From an uncultured Faecalibacterium sp. (GTDB lineage: Bacteria > Bacillota > Clostridia > Oscillospirales > Ruminococcaceae), in assembly GCA_934518555.1 (NCBI GenBank), contig CAKSXW010000016.1, positions 1-32,190 of the forward strand: DNA of 32,190 bases. Direction: 5' to 3'. The notes under the pieces were generated by a model. That model was not told the origin of the DNA, did no database searches, and worked only from the letters and a program-made list of their open reading frames with translations. Below are positions 14,496 through 23,285 of the stretch, one piece after another (position 1 is the stretch's first letter; each line of letters begins with the position of its first letter). Made by a program: the position numbers and the translations under genes.

Positions 14496-15395
14496 TTACT
14501 TCATGGCGGCCTTGGAATAGCCGGTCATCATGTACTTCTGGAAAATCAGGAACAGGATGACCACCGGGATGATGGCCAGCACAGCACCGGCCATGATCTC
14601 GTGATAGTTGGAAACTGCCTGGCCTGCAAAGGTGTTCTTCAGCTGCGCCAGACCCACGGTCAGCACCCGGCGCACCTCGTTCTTGGCAATGATCTTGGGC
14701 CAGAAGTAGGCGTTCCAACCATTGGTGAAGGTGACCAGGGTAACGGTGAAGATGGTGGCCTTGCTCATAGGCACCAGCACATACCAGATGGTGCCCAACC
14801 GGCTCAAGCCGTCGATGCGGCCTGCGTCGATGTAGCTCTGGTCAATGGACAGGAAGGTGTTCCGCAGCATGAAGATGTAGTAAGCGGACACGGCCTCCGG
14901 CAGGATCAGGCCCAGGAAGGTATCGCAGAGGTTCCAGTTGGCGCACATGATGTAGATGGGGATAAAGGTGACCTGGTGAGGGATCATCAGAGCACCCAGC
15001 ACCACATAGAACAGTGCGGCACGGCCCTTGAACCGGCCTATTGCAAAACCGTAGGCGGCCAGGATGCCGGTGCTTACCTGGAGGAACAGGATACCGGCGG
15101 TCATGACGATGGTGTTCCAGTAATACTTCATGAAGTTGGCCTTCTGGAGAACGTTCAGGTAGTTCTCGGGATGGAACTCATGAGGGAACAGGGTGGGGAT
15201 CACCAGCTGCACTTCTTCTGCCGACTTAAAGGAGGTGGCGATCATCCAGTACAGCGGAAACAGCATGATGATGGTCACAATGACCGCCACCACCGTCTGG
15301 ACGTGGTAGCTCGCCGGGCGTTTTTTGTGCTTGTGGAGCTCGTTGACCTCCTTGATCAGAGCCGCATTATCCACGGGCTTATAGGTCTCAGCCAT
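14496..15395 (-). CDS. ABC importer permease, MalG/UgpE type
   Basis: A 299-residue inner-membrane permease of the CUT1 carbohydrate-uptake family. It has six predicted helices, starting at about residue 33, and the EAA coupling motif (YIDAGRIDGLSRLGTIWYVL) near residues 190-210, which docks on the ATPase. It pairs with the permease upstream and the binding protein. No ATPase is encoded in the operon, so a shared MsmK/UgpC-type ATPase elsewhere is expected. Substrate could be a sugar or a glycerophosphodiester. Confidence 0.92.
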   Translation of the reverse strand: MAETYKPVDNAALIKEVNELHKHKKRPASYHVQTVVAVIVTIIMLFPLYWMIATSFKSAEEVQLVIPTLFPHEFHPENYLNVLQKANFMKYYWNTIVMTAGILFLQVSTGILAAYGFAIGRFKGRAALFYVVLGALMIPHQVTFIPIYIMCANWNLCDTFLGLILPEAVSAYYIFMLRNTFLSIDQSYIDAGRIDGLSRLGTIWYVLVPMSKATIFTVTLVTFTNGWNAYFWPKIIAKNEVRRVLTVGLAQLKNTFAGQAVSNYHEIMAGAVLAIIPVVILFLIFQKYMMTGYSKAAMK

Positions 15396-15418
15396 TTTGC
15401 GTTTCTCCTTTCAAGTGA

Positions 15419-16366
15419 TCAAGAATCGTAAGTCACGGAACGGTCCGAGAGCTTCATGGTCAGGATCGTGATGGTCAGCAGGATGAGGAAGAACATCACA
15501 GCTGCCGTAGAAGCACGGTCCATGCGGAAGTCCACCATTGCGTAACGGTAGATCAGGTAGACGAACACTTCCGTCGAACGAGCAGGGCCGCCGGAGGTCA
15601 GGATATCCACCGACTGGAACACCTTCATAGAGGACAGGAAGGTGGTGACCAGCAGGAACAGGGTGGTGGGAGACAGCAGCGGCAGGGTGATGCGGAAGAA
15701 CTTCTGGAAGCCGTTGGCACCATCCAGAGAGGCTGCCTCGTAGTATTCCTGAGAAATACCGATCATGGCGGACAGGTAGATCATCATGCCGTAGCCGATG
15801 ACACGCCAGCCGGTCAGCATCAACACCGAGGGCAGTGCCGTGGACTGCTGGTTCAGCCAGTCCACCGCCGGCAGGCCGATGCACTGCAGCAGGTAGTTGA
15901 GAACACCGGCGTCGGTGTTCAGGATCCACAGAAAGACCACAGCCGCCGAGGACATGGCCACGTACTTAGGCACAAAGACGAAGGCACGCATCAAGCCGAA
16001 GGAACGGGTCATCCGGTTGAACAGCAAAGCCAGCAGCATACCGCCCACCATGGTCACCAGGATCTCGCCCATAGAGTAGAGGAAGGTGACCTTCAGGGAG
16101 TTCCACAGGTACTTTGCGCCGCTGCCTGCAAACAGCCAGTTCCAGTTTTTCAGGCCAACGTATTTCCAGGTGTCGTTCAGCAGGTTCCAGTCCGTAAAGC
16201 TGATCTGCACCAGCTTGACGATGGGGTAGTAGGTAAAAACACCCAGCAGTACCAGCGCAGGCACTACAAAGAGAAAATCAACGAACTTCGAAAGCGTGCG
16301 CTGGGAAAAGAAAGGTTTCTTATCGGCCTTGACCACAGGGGCAGTGCCAGCAGCAGCTTGTTTCAT
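15419..16366 (-). CDS. ABC importer permease, MalF/UgpA type
   Basis: A 315-residue CUT1 permease with a cytoplasmic N-terminus, a first helix at about 28-50 (FLFVVPALVLLGVFTYYPIV) and the EAA motif (YYEAASLDGANGFQKFFRIT) near 205-225. It follows the binding protein gene by 54 bp and precedes the second permease by 23 bp, the usual order binding protein, A-type, E-type permease. AAAGGA lies about 9 nt before ATG 16366. Confidence 0.92.
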   Translation of the reverse strand: MKQAAAGTAPVVKADKKPFFSQRTLSKFVDFLFVVPALVLLGVFTYYPIVKLVQISFTDWNLLNDTWKYVGLKNWNWLFAGSGAKYLWNSLKVTFLYSMGEILVTMVGGMLLALLFNRMTRSFGLMRAFVFVPKYVAMSSAAVVFLWILNTDAGVLNYLLQCIGLPAVDWLNQQSTALPSVLMLTGWRVIGYGMMIYLSAMIGISQEYYEAASLDGANGFQKFFRITLPLLSPTTLFLLVTTFLSSMKVFQSVDILTSGGPARSTEVFVYLIYRYAMVDFRMDRASTAAVMFFLILLTITILTMKLSDRSVTYDS

Positions 16367-16420
16367 AGTTTCACGTCCTTTCGGAGAATGTGTGTTGCGT
16401 CATCGGGCAGGGCCTTCCGA

Positions 16421-17779
16421 TCAGGCGTGATCCTCCAGGATTTCATTGATCTCGGTGACCATATCGTTGGAGTCAGAGGTGATGTCTCCGCCCTGGTTCA
16501 TCATGATCTCCATGTAGTTCTTCCAGGTGGTGGCCAGCTCGCTCCATGCGGCGTTCTGGATACGGGGGTTGATGAGGTTCAGGTTGTCGAAGATGCACTG
16601 GAAGGCAGGCTTCTTCTCCAGGAACTTCTTGCCCTCGTCGGTGTTCAGCACCGAGTTACGGGTGGGCAGGTAGCCGGTACCCTCGGCCCACTCCATGTTG
16701 ACTTCCTTACCGCAGAGGAACTGCAGGAACTGCCATGCAGCGTTCTTGGTGGCCTGGTCGTTCTTGGAGGGGATGCCCAGCACACAGCCGCCCACCTCAG
16801 AGTTCTTGTCGCCGGTGGTAGCAGCCGGGTACCATGCCATGCCAACCTCAAAGTCCGGGCACTTGCTGACGTAGTTGTTGTACAGGGAGGAAGTGTGCAT
16901 GACAGAGAAGGTCTTTTGGTCGTAGAAGTTCTGGCGCATGGTGGCGGAAGCATCGGTGCCTGCTGCAAAGTAAGCATCCCCTGCATCACACCAGCCCTTG
17001 ATCATCTTGGTCACGCCCAGTGCTGTGTCGCCGTTCAGGTCGCAGTCGTTGTCGTCGGTGATGATCTGGACCCCCTCGTTCAGGTACAGGGTCTCAAAGT
17101 ACCACTGATCCCAGCCCGGCACCACGGTGCCGTAGATACCCTTTTTGCTGTGGACCTCAGCCAGGAAGGGGGTAAAGTCCTCGATCTTTTCCGGGATGGT
17201 CCAGCCGTTGGCGTCAGCCATGGTCTTGTTGTAGTAGATGACCTGGGTGGAGTGCAGGAAAGGCAGTGCCACCTGCTTGCCATTATACTGGCTGCTGAGC
17301 AGCAGACCTGCGGAGAAGTCGTCTACGTCGTAGCCGGTACCGGCAATGTAGGGGTCCAGGTTCTCGTACAGGCCGCTGTCGCCGTAGGAGGCCACATAGT
17401 CGGTGTTGGCAACTGCCACAGCAGGCAGGCCGGTACCGGCAGCGTGAGCAGCCACCAGAGCCTCGTTGATGTCCTTGTAGGAGCCGATGTACTGCGCCTC
17501 CACAGTGATCAGGTTCTGGGTGGCGTTGAACTTCTTGACCACGTCTGCCACCAGCTCATCGTACTGGGACTCCAGAGCGTGCCACCAGGTAATGGTGATG
17601 GGCTCGGTGACCTCGTACTTGCTGGGGTCCACCGTTTCGGGAGCAGCCGAAGCAGCTGCACTGGAGGCGGTGGTGTTGGCCTTGCCGGTGGAGCCGCCGC
17701 CGGAGCAGGCGGTAAGAGCCGTTGCGGCTGCCAGCGTACCAGTGGCCATCAAAAAGCTGCGGCGAGAGATCTTTTTCAT
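16421..17779 (-). CDS. ABC importer substrate-binding lipoprotein, UgpB/MalE-like
   Basis: The 452-residue extracellular binding protein resembles family 1 solute-binding proteins: ITITWWHALESQ at the mature start is like UgpB and sugar-binding relatives. The N-terminus has a twin-arginine-like SRRSFL (residues 5-10) combined with lipobox LTAC (lipid Cys25), followed by a Gly/Ser/Ala linker. It is the first gene of a three-gene operon whose leader contains a terminator (17874-17940). With GlpP and phosphoesterases close by, glycerol-3-phosphate or glycerophosphodiesters are candidate ligands; a sugar is equally possible by sequence. Confidence 0.88.
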   Translation of the reverse strand: MKKISRRSFLMATGTLAAATALTACSGGGSTGKANTTASSAAASAAPETVDPSKYEVTEPITITWWHALESQYDELVADVVKKFNATQNLITVEAQYIGSYKDINEALVAAHAAGTGLPAVAVANTDYVASYGDSGLYENLDPYIAGTGYDVDDFSAGLLLSSQYNGKQVALPFLHSTQVIYYNKTMADANGWTIPEKIEDFTPFLAEVHSKKGIYGTVVPGWDQWYFETLYLNEGVQIITDDNDCDLNGDTALGVTKMIKGWCDAGDAYFAAGTDASATMRQNFYDQKTFSVMHTSSLYNNYVSKCPDFEVGMAWYPAATTGDKNSEVGGCVLGIPSKNDQATKNAAWQFLQFLCGKEVNMEWAEGTGYLPTRNSVLNTDEGKKFLEKKPAFQCIFDNLNLINPRIQNAAWSELATTWKNYMEIMMNQGGDITSDSNDMVTEINEILEDHA

Positions 17780-17873
17780 AGTAGAGTCCTTCTTTCCTTC
17801 ATGTTTTTTTAAGCGTCCGGCTGTGCAAGCCCAGGCGCAGATTCCAAAAATACAAGGTCTTGGGGTCCGATCC

Positions 17874-17988
17874 TAAAAAAGAAAAGCGAACAGGCCAAGT
17901 TCCCTGAATGTACTTCAGGTTTCGTTCTGGCTGTCCGCTTGGCACGCTCAATCTCTGCAAGCAAGATGCATGGGGCTATCCATTTCTT
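17874..17988 (-). ncRNA. Leader attenuator or small RNA upstream of the ABC operon
   Basis: From a promoter at 17995-18023, a transcript of about 115 nt ends in a layered hairpin: outer AAGCGGACAG/CTGTTCGCTT, inner CCTGAA-GTACA-TTCAGG, then CTTTTCTTTTTTT. It lies 95 bp before the binding-protein ATG, on the same strand. An alternative pairing GCCAAG/CTTGGC shares bases with the outer stem and would disrupt it. Possible readings are a premature terminator relieved by an antiterminator (GlpP is encoded at 21594) or a free small RNA. Confidence 0.55.
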
Positions 17989-17994
17989 GCCTTG

Positions 17995-18023
17995 ATGATA
18001 TCATACCAACAGACGTTTTGCAA
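17995..18023 (-). promoter_or_regulatory. Promoter of the ABC operon leader
   Basis: On the minus strand TTGCAA (18018-18023) and TATCAT (17995-18000) have a 17-bp spacer. Confidence 0.65.
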
Positions 18024-18111
18024 GAACGAAATTGAACTTTTTTCCGTTTTTTTATGCTTTATGAATAAAAATCGTCTATTTCACCGAAACCAGCAGCCCA
18101 ATTCTGGGCAA

Positions 18112-18915
18112 TTATTCCAAGGCCTGCAGCAGCTGGCCCATCTCCCCCAAAGAGGCAAAAATGCCGTCGGGCTTCACGTCGGAGCCTTCCACGTCCTCCA
18201 GATGAGTCTCTCCGGTAAGCACCAAAAGGCCCATGGCACCGTTCCGGACTCCGGTGGCCACGTCGGTATACAGCCGGTCTCCCACAAAGGCCACTTCCTG
18301 GGCCGTATAGCCTGTCTTATCCAGCACCATCTCCACCGTCTCGGCAAAAGGCTTGCCCAGGTACTTGGGCTGTTTTCCGGTGGAAAGGCTGATGGCTGCA
18401 CAAAAGCTGCCGCAGTCCGGGATAAAGCCTGTCTCCGTGGGGCAGTTGATATCCAGATGGGTGGCCAGGAAAGTGGCTCCTTGCCGGATAAAGGTGCAGG
18501 CGTTGGAGAGTTTTTCGTAGGTCAGGGTGGTGTCAAAGCCGATGACCACGATCTCCGGGTCTTTTTCCACCAGTGGGATGCCCGCCTGGGCAAAACTTTC
18601 CACCAGGGCAGGGGTGCCCACCAGGTAGACGGTCCGGCCCGGGCAGTGGGTCTGCAGGTACCGGATGGTCACATCGCCGCTGGTCATGATCTGATCCCGG
18701 GTAATGGGGCAGCCCATTTTTTCCAGCTTGGCCATGTAGTCCCGGGGGGACCGGGAGGAGTTGTTGGTAAAGAACAGGTAGTCCTTCCCTGCTGCCTTTA
18801 CTGCCTGGAGGAAGGCTGCCGCACCAGGCAGGATCTGGTCCCCCAGGTAAAAGGTGCCGTCCATGTCCAGCACAAACAACCGGGTGCGCTTCAGCAGTTC
18901 ATTTTGGGAAGCCAT
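18112..18915 (-). CDS. HAD-IIA family phosphatase (NagD-like)
   Basis: A 267-residue cytoplasmic phosphatase with all four HAD motifs: DMDGT (Asp17, Asp19), FFTNNSS (48-54), Lys188 in GKP and GDRLYTD (212-218). The large C2 cap between motifs II and III is that of subfamily IIA, which includes NagD, 4-nitrophenyl phosphatases and phosphoglycolate/glycerol-3-phosphate phosphatases. The exact substrate cannot be read; the GlpP and importer neighbours make glycerol-3-phosphate a reasonable candidate. AAAGGAG precedes ATG 18915 by 7 nt. It follows mgtC by 20 bp and is probably the last gene of that operon. Confidence 0.88.
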   Translation of the reverse strand: MASQNELLKRTRLFVLDMDGTFYLGDQILPGAAAFLQAVKAAGKDYLFFTNNSSRSPRDYMAKLEKMGCPITRDQIMTSGDVTIRYLQTHCPGRTVYLVGTPALVESFAQAGIPLVEKDPEIVVIGFDTTLTYEKLSNACTFIRQGATFLATHLDINCPTETGFIPDCGSFCAAISLSTGKQPKYLGKPFAETVEMVLDKTGYTAQEVAFVGDRLYTDVATGVRNGAMGLLVLTGETHLEDVEGSDVKPDGIFASLGEMGQLLQALE

Positions 18916-18935
18916 AACCTCGCTCCTTTCTTTTT

Positions 18936-19676
18936 TCAGCGAATTTCCTCGATGTGATAGATGTAATCCAGGGAGCGCAGGGCCTCGATGATCTGGTGGT
19001 GGGTCTTGTATTTTTTCAGCTCTGCGCTGCAGATGGTAAAGGTGATGGTGTACACGCTGAGGCCGGAGCCGGAGTAAGCCGGGTTAGATTCGATATCGTC
19101 GATCCGCAGCCCCAGCCGACGGCTGACGGTAACAAAATCCCGCAGATAAAAGCTGCTTTTCAGCTCCAGATGGATCTCGAAGTGGTTGGAGCGGTTCAGC
19201 AGGTAGATCTCAAAGGAGGGGAAGCACATCAAAATGCACAGCAGGAACACGAACACGATGAGGGTCACGGTGTACAAGCCTGCACCCACCGCAAAGCCCA
19301 GCAGCACACAGGCCCACAGGCCTACAGAGGTGGTCAGGCCTTTGATCTGGCCCCGGGAGCTGAACAGGATGGAGTTGCCCGACAGCATAGCGGTGGCCAC
19401 CACCGTGGCAGCCGACAGCAGCGGCAGCCCTGTGGGATGTCCTGCCATCAGGAACTGATCCAGCAGCATGGCCGTGGTGGCAGAAAATGCGATCAGCACA
19501 AAGGTCCGCAGGCCTGCAGAGTGACGCTTGCTGGAACGCTCGCAGCCAATGATGGAGGCCAGCAGCACGATCATGAACACCCGCAGCAGCACCGAGTAGG
19601 GGTTCAGGGTCACGGCCCAGTCTCCCAAAAAGGCGGCAATGGGGTCGGTCATGGGAAGGTTTCCTATCAGGATCAT
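18936..19676 (-). CDS. MgtC/SapB-family membrane protein
   Basis: The 246-residue protein has an N-terminal MgtC domain with four to five helices and the conserved stretch GCERSSKRHSAGLRTFVLIA (about 44-63), followed by a cytoplasmic ACT-like domain (about 165-246). MgtC proteins are linked to magnesium limitation and to inhibition of F-ATPase in pathogens; in commensals the role is not settled. Its ATG overlaps the stop of the antiporter gene by four bases (ATGA), which indicates translational coupling. AAGGAGGAG lies 6 nt before the start. Confidence 0.88.
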   Translation of the reverse strand: MILIGNLPMTDPIAAFLGDWAVTLNPYSVLLRVFMIVLLASIIGCERSSKRHSAGLRTFVLIAFSATTAMLLDQFLMAGHPTGLPLLSAATVVATAMLSGNSILFSSRGQIKGLTTSVGLWACVLLGFAVGAGLYTVTLIVFVFLLCILMCFPSFEIYLLNRSNHFEIHLELKSSFYLRDFVTVSRRLGLRIDDIESNPAYSGSGLSVYTITFTICSAELKKYKTHHQIIEALRSLDYIYHIEEIR

Positions 19677-21124
19677 GCTCTGCTCCTCCTTCGGAAGGAG
19701 GCCGCCAGGGGCCCGGCGGTCCTCATGTAATGCTCCTCTGCAGCTTCAGAGAAGGCCAATTCTTCTTCATAAAAGGGGTCGTTGTGTTTGGGCAGCTCCT
19801 TTTGGATCTTCTGGATCCGCTCAATGAGCAGCTCCACTTCTGTTTTCTGGGGTGTCCCCTCCTCCTCCGGGATGGGCACGATGTCCTCCAGCTTGTTGGA
19901 GTAGGACTTGGAGAGATACAGCGACAGCTTGGCGCAGGCCGGGCCGATGAGCTCATACAGCACGCTGGACGCCAGAATGATGGTCTCCAGCACATCGCCG
20001 GTCTCGCCCCCCAGGGTACGAGCACCCATGGCAGCCAGGCCAATGGCCACACCAGCCTGGGGCACCAGGGCCAGGCCCAGATAGTTGCGGACCCGCTTTT
20101 CCTTGCCTACCATGGCACAGCCCAAAAAGGCACCGGCATACTTGCCCAGGATGCGGACCACAAAGTAGATGACGCCCACCTGCAGCAGCGGCACCGAGCC
20201 AATGCTCTCGGAGCTGTTCACCAAGGCGCCCAGGTCAAAATTGACGCCGGACCGCACAAAGAACAGCAGCAGGATGGGAGGACTGAAGTAGTTCAGCTGC
20301 TTGAACAGCCGCTCGTCATCGGTAAGGTTGATATAGATCATGCTCATGGACATACAGCCCAGCAAGGGGGAAACGTCCAGAATGGCGCAGATGCCGCAGA
20401 AGGTAAACAGCACTGCCACCGAAACGATAAGGCGGTTGTCGGTGGAACGCTTGTGCAGCAGCAGCTTCAGGATCAGACCAAAGAGGCCTCCCAGCACAAA
20501 CACGGCAACGTTCAGAAAAATAGGTCTGGCGATGCTGCCGACGTGGAAATCTCCGGTCATGGAGGCCAGGGCCACCGAAATGGCGATGCTATAGGCCAAA
20601 AGGCCCACCACATCGTCCAGGGCCACCACCTGCAGCAGGGTCTCCACAAAGTCGCCCTTGGCGTGGGTCTGGCGGATGGTCATGACCGTAGAGGCCGGGG
20701 CCGTGGCCGAGGCCAGGGCCGCCAGAACGATGGAGAAGTTCAGCTCCAGGCCCAGCACAAAATAGACCACCAGAAATACCAGCACCGAGGCAAGGCAGGC
20801 CTCCATGACCGTGATGATCATGACCTTTGCGCCGCTTTTTTTCAGGGTAGAAAACTTGAAAAACTCGCCGGTGCTGAAGGCGATAAAGGCCAGGGCAATA
20901 TCTGCCACAAAGCTCATGCCTGTCACCACCCGGCAAGGGATCAGGTTCAGGCAATAGGGGCCAATGAGGATGCCTGCCACGATGTAGGCCGTTACGTTAG
21001 GCAGCCGCAGTTGCTTTGTAACACGGGTCATGGCAAAGCCCGAAAACAGCATCAGCGCCACCGAGATGATGATCACGGACACCTCGGAGGTGATGTGCAA
21101 GGTCTCATAAATAGGGGTCAACAT
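19673..21124 (-). CDS. CPA2-family Na+(K+)/H+ antiporter (Kef/NapA type)
   Basis: A 483-residue membrane antiporter with about twelve to thirteen helices. The ion-binding motif VVALDDVVGLLAYS with the paired Asp is present near residue 165, and unwound-helix segments such as ATAPASTVMTIRQ fit the fold. There is no TrkA-N (RCK) domain; the C-terminus is a charged tail of about 90 residues that may be a helical regulator. ATG 21124 is chosen over the frame opening at 21232 because AAAGGAG lies 11 nt upstream and the hydrophobic region starts soon after. It is the first gene of an operon with mgtC and the HAD phosphatase, behind a leader with two terminators. Confidence 0.9.
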   Translation of the reverse strand: MLTPIYETLHITSEVSVIIISVALMLFSGFAMTRVTKQLRLPNVTAYIVAGILIGPYCLNLIPCRVVTGMSFVADIALAFIAFSTGEFFKFSTLKKSGAKVMIITVMEACLASVLVFLVVYFVLGLELNFSIVLAALASATAPASTVMTIRQTHAKGDFVETLLQVVALDDVVGLLAYSIAISVALASMTGDFHVGSIARPIFLNVAVFVLGGLFGLILKLLLHKRSTDNRLIVSVAVLFTFCGICAILDVSPLLGCMSMSMIYINLTDDERLFKQLNYFSPPILLLFFVRSGVNFDLGALVNSSESIGSVPLLQVGVIYFVVRILGKYAGAFLGCAMVGKEKRVRNYLGLALVPQAGVAIGLAAMGARTLGGETGDVLETIILASSVLYELIGPACAKLSLYLSKSYSNKLEDIVPIPEEEGTPQKTEVELLIERIQKIQKELPKHNDPFYEEELAFSEAAEEHYMRTAGPLAASFRRRSRA

Positions 21125-21161
21125 GGCTGGCAGAACTCCTTTCTCTCCCAGATAAAAACAA

Positions 21162-21365
21162 AAGGGAGCCTGTGGGCTTTTACCGCCCTGCTCACCTGAG
21201 GCTCTGATCTGCAAAAAATGGGTCGCAAACAAAAAAAACAGGCTCGCACAGTTCCGAAAAGGGCACTTGCCCCTTTTCGTTTCCTGTCCGCCCTGCTCTT
21301 TGCTCTAATAAGGCCGTCAACACCTGTATTCAGTTCCCATGTGCATCAAAGATGCTGGTTTGATG
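21162..21365 (-). ncRNA. Leader with two tandem terminator hairpins before the antiporter operon
   Basis: The leader runs from about 21364. A first terminator has the stem CGAAAAGGG/CCCTTTTCG (21255-21263 with 21271-21279), lower pairs ACAG/CTGT and CAGG/CCTG, and eight T residues (21231-21238). A second has GAGCCT/AGGCTC (21166-21171 with 21199-21204) around GGGC/GCCC and then TTTTGTTTTT. The 11-nt sequence GAGCAGGGCGG begins both hairpin regions (21288-21298 and 21183-21193), so the two units look related. No known riboswitch family was recognised. Confidence 0.6.
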
Positions 21366-21370
21366 CACAA

Positions 21371-21399
21371 AGCATAGCACAGCCGCCCGGCGTTGTCAA
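21371..21399 (-). promoter_or_regulatory. Promoter of the antiporter-mgtC operon
   Basis: TTGACA (21394-21399) and TATGCT (21371-21376) on the minus strand have a 17-bp spacer. A 9-bp inverted repeat TGCATCAAA/TTTGATGCA (21342-21350 with 21359-21367) overlaps the likely start of transcription and could be an operator or a 5' hairpin. Confidence 0.8.
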
Positions 21400-21510
21400 G
21401 TAATTGTAAACATACTGTAAATTTTTAGTGCAAAGTGCCAGTTTTGTTCTCTTAAAACAAGGCACCTTGCCCAGTCATCTGGGATTTTACCAGGTTTTTT
21501 CAAAAAGCCA

Positions 21511-21539
21511 TTGCTTTTCTTTGGCAAAACCGTCATAAT
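21511..21539 (+). promoter_or_regulatory. Promoter of glpP
   Basis: TTGCTT at 21511-21516 and CATAAT at 21534-21539 are 17 bp apart, 54 bp before the start codon. Confidence 0.6.
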
Positions 21540-21593
21540 ACCTCTAATTGTAAGAAGGATTTTCCCGTGCAGGAAGAACTAGGGAGGAAGAAC

Positions 21594-22160
21594 ATGAAGC
21601 AAGAATTGATGGACGCCATCCAGGAAACGCCGGTGATCGCCGCCATTAAGGACGATGCCGGGCTTTGCAGTGCCCTGCAAAACGAGAACATCCGGGTGGT
21701 ATTTGTATTATATGGAGATATCTGCAACATTGCCTCCATCGTAAGCCGGATCCATGCAGCCGGACGCTTTGCGGTGGTGCACGTGGACCTGATCGTGGGT
21801 CTGGCCGGCAAAGAAGTGGCGGTGGACTTTATCCGCAACACCACCGAGGCCGACGGCATCATCTCCACCCGGCAATCCTTTATCCGCCGTGCCAAGGAGC
21901 TGGGGCTGGCCGCCATCCTCCGGGTGTTTTTGCTGGATTCCATTGCTCTGGAGAGCCTGGACAAGATCCCTGCCAACCTGCCGGATTGCCTGGACCTGCT
22001 GCCCGGTGCCATGCCCAAGATCCTGCGCCGGGTCTGCGCCAAGGCCAAGGTCCCGGTACTGACCGGAGGCCTGATCGCCGACAAGGAGGACGTGATGGCC
22101 GCCCTGGAGGCCGGAGCCACCGCCATTTCCACCACCAACCAGGCAGTGTGGGATATGTAA
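21594..22160 (+). CDS. glpP: Glycerol-3-phosphate responsive antiterminator GlpP
   Basis: This 188-residue protein belongs to the GlpP family (PF04309), whose B. subtilis member binds glycerol-3-phosphate and then the glpD leader RNA, preventing termination. Conserved stretches are VVHVDLIVGL (61-70), DGIISTR (87-93), PGAMPKI (137-143), TGGLI (157-161) and GATAISTT (174-181), consistent with the TIM-barrel fold. ATG 21594 follows GGAGG by 6 nt. No glpF, glpK or glpD is adjacent; the nearest terminator-bearing leaders are those of the antiporter and ABC operons. It is a single-gene unit. Confidence 0.92.
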   Translation: MKQELMDAIQETPVIAAIKDDAGLCSALQNENIRVVFVLYGDICNIASIVSRIHAAGRFAVVHVDLIVGLAGKEVAVDFIRNTTEADGIISTRQSFIRRAKELGLAAILRVFLLDSIALESLDKIPANLPDCLDLLPGAMPKILRRVCAKAKVPVLTGGLIADKEDVMAALEAGATAISTTNQAVWDM

Positions 22161-22176
22161 GGCTGCCCTCTGAGAC

Positions 22177-22214
22177 AAAGGAGCCGCTGCACGTTACGGT
22201 GCAGCGGCTCCTTT
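22177..22214. terminator. Bidirectional terminator between glpP and modC
   Basis: A 16-bp perfect stem (AAAGGAGCCGCTGCAC and its complement) with loop GTTACG lies 16 nt after glpP and 21 nt from the end of the convergent modC. Confidence 0.93.
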
Positions 22215-22235
22215 TGGTTATGCAGGGGGTAAAGT

Positions 22236-23285
22236 TCAGCCCTTCAGGGGCATGATGCTCTCCGGGGCAGCACACAGGTACTGGGGCGGCTCCGGGGCAG
22301 CGGCAGAAAGGCTGGTCTTGCTCACCTTCCACCACAGCCGTTCTGTGCCCTGGGGGGCGGTGCAGATCAGGTTCCAGTCAAAGGGGTTCTCGCTGGTGGA
22401 AACTGCCTTTACTGGGATGGCGTTCAGGGCCCCCGGGGCACAGGGGGCAAGGTCGTGGGCACGGATGCCCACGGCGGTGCAGCCCAGCGGCACCGGCAGA
22501 GCCAGCTGCAGGGGGACGCCCCACCCCTCCAGCAGGACCTTGTGGTCCTCCAGCCGGGTACAGGGCAGGATGTTCTTGCAGCCTGTGAGCCGGGCGGCAG
22601 CGATGCTGCCGGGGTCTGCAAACACCTCTTTGGTGGTGCCGCACCGCAGCACCTGCCCCTCATTGAGGACGATCATCTCCCGGCACAGGCGGTAGGCCTC
22701 ATCCCGGTTATGGGTCACCAGCAGGGCGGTGCCCCCGAAGTTTGCCAGCAGGCTGCCTACCTCCCCCTCTACCTCCTCACGCAGGTAGCTGTCCAGAGCA
22801 CTGAAGGGCTCGTCCAGCATCAGGATCTTCGGCTTGCCCACCAGGATCCGGGCCAGGGCCGCCCGTTGCTGCTGGCCGCCGGAAAGCTGGGCCGGGTACC
22901 GCTTGGCCAGGGCTTCCAGCCGCATGGCTCGCAGCATCTCGGCGCAGGCAGCCCGTCGGGCGGCAGGGTCTTTTTCCGCTTTCAGGCCGCAGAGCAGATT
23001 CTGTTCCACAGTCATGTTGGGGAACAGGGCATAGTTTTGGAACAGCAGCCCCACCCCCCGTTGCTGGGGCGGCAGGTCGATGTGCTGTGCGCTGTCAAAC
23101 AGTACACGCCCATCCAGCACGATGCGGCCCCGGTCCGGCTTTACGATGCCGGCAATGCACCGCAGCGTCATGCTTTTGCCGCAGCCGGAGGCCCCCAGCA
23201 GGGCGGTGGAGGTGTTGCCGGCAGAAAAATCTGCCCGGAGGGTAAAGCCCTCCAGCTTTTTTTCAATGTGGACTTCCAGGCTCAT
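22236..23285 (-). CDS. modC: Molybdate/tungstate ABC importer ATPase
   Basis: The 349-residue ATPase has Walker A GASGCGKS (31-38), the Q-loop [11 protein letters not shown], the signature [15 protein letters not shown], Walker [13 protein letters not shown] and the switch His in [11 protein letters not shown]-terminal regulatory region of about 120 residues follows, TOBE-like but divergent. It powers uptake of molybdate or tungstate with ModA and ModB. The start codon overlaps the modB stop (ATGA), so the two are translationally coupled. It is the last gene of the cofactor operon. Confidence 0.92.
   Translation of the reverse strand: MSLEVHIEKKLEGFTLRADFSAGNTSTALLGASGCGKSMTLRCIAGIVKPDRGRIVLDGRVLFDSAQHIDLPPQQRGVGLLFQNYALFPNMTVEQNLLCGLKAEKDPAARRAACAEMLRAMRLEALAKRYPAQLSGGQQQRAALARILVGKPKILMLDEPFSALDSYLREEVEGEVGSLLANFGGTALLVTHNRDEAYRLCREMIVLNEGQVLRCGTTKEVFADPGSIAAARLTGCKNILPCTRLEDHKVLLEGWGVPLQLALPVPLGCTAVGIRAHDLAPCAPGALNAIPVKAVSTSENPFDWNLICTAPQGTERLWWKVSKTSLSAAAPEPPQYLCAAPESIMPLKG

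Noticed and set aside
19730..21199. 489-residue plus-strand frame antisense to the antiporter
   Set aside because: The composition is Gln/His/Gly-rich shadow sequence and no promoter or ribosome site is present.
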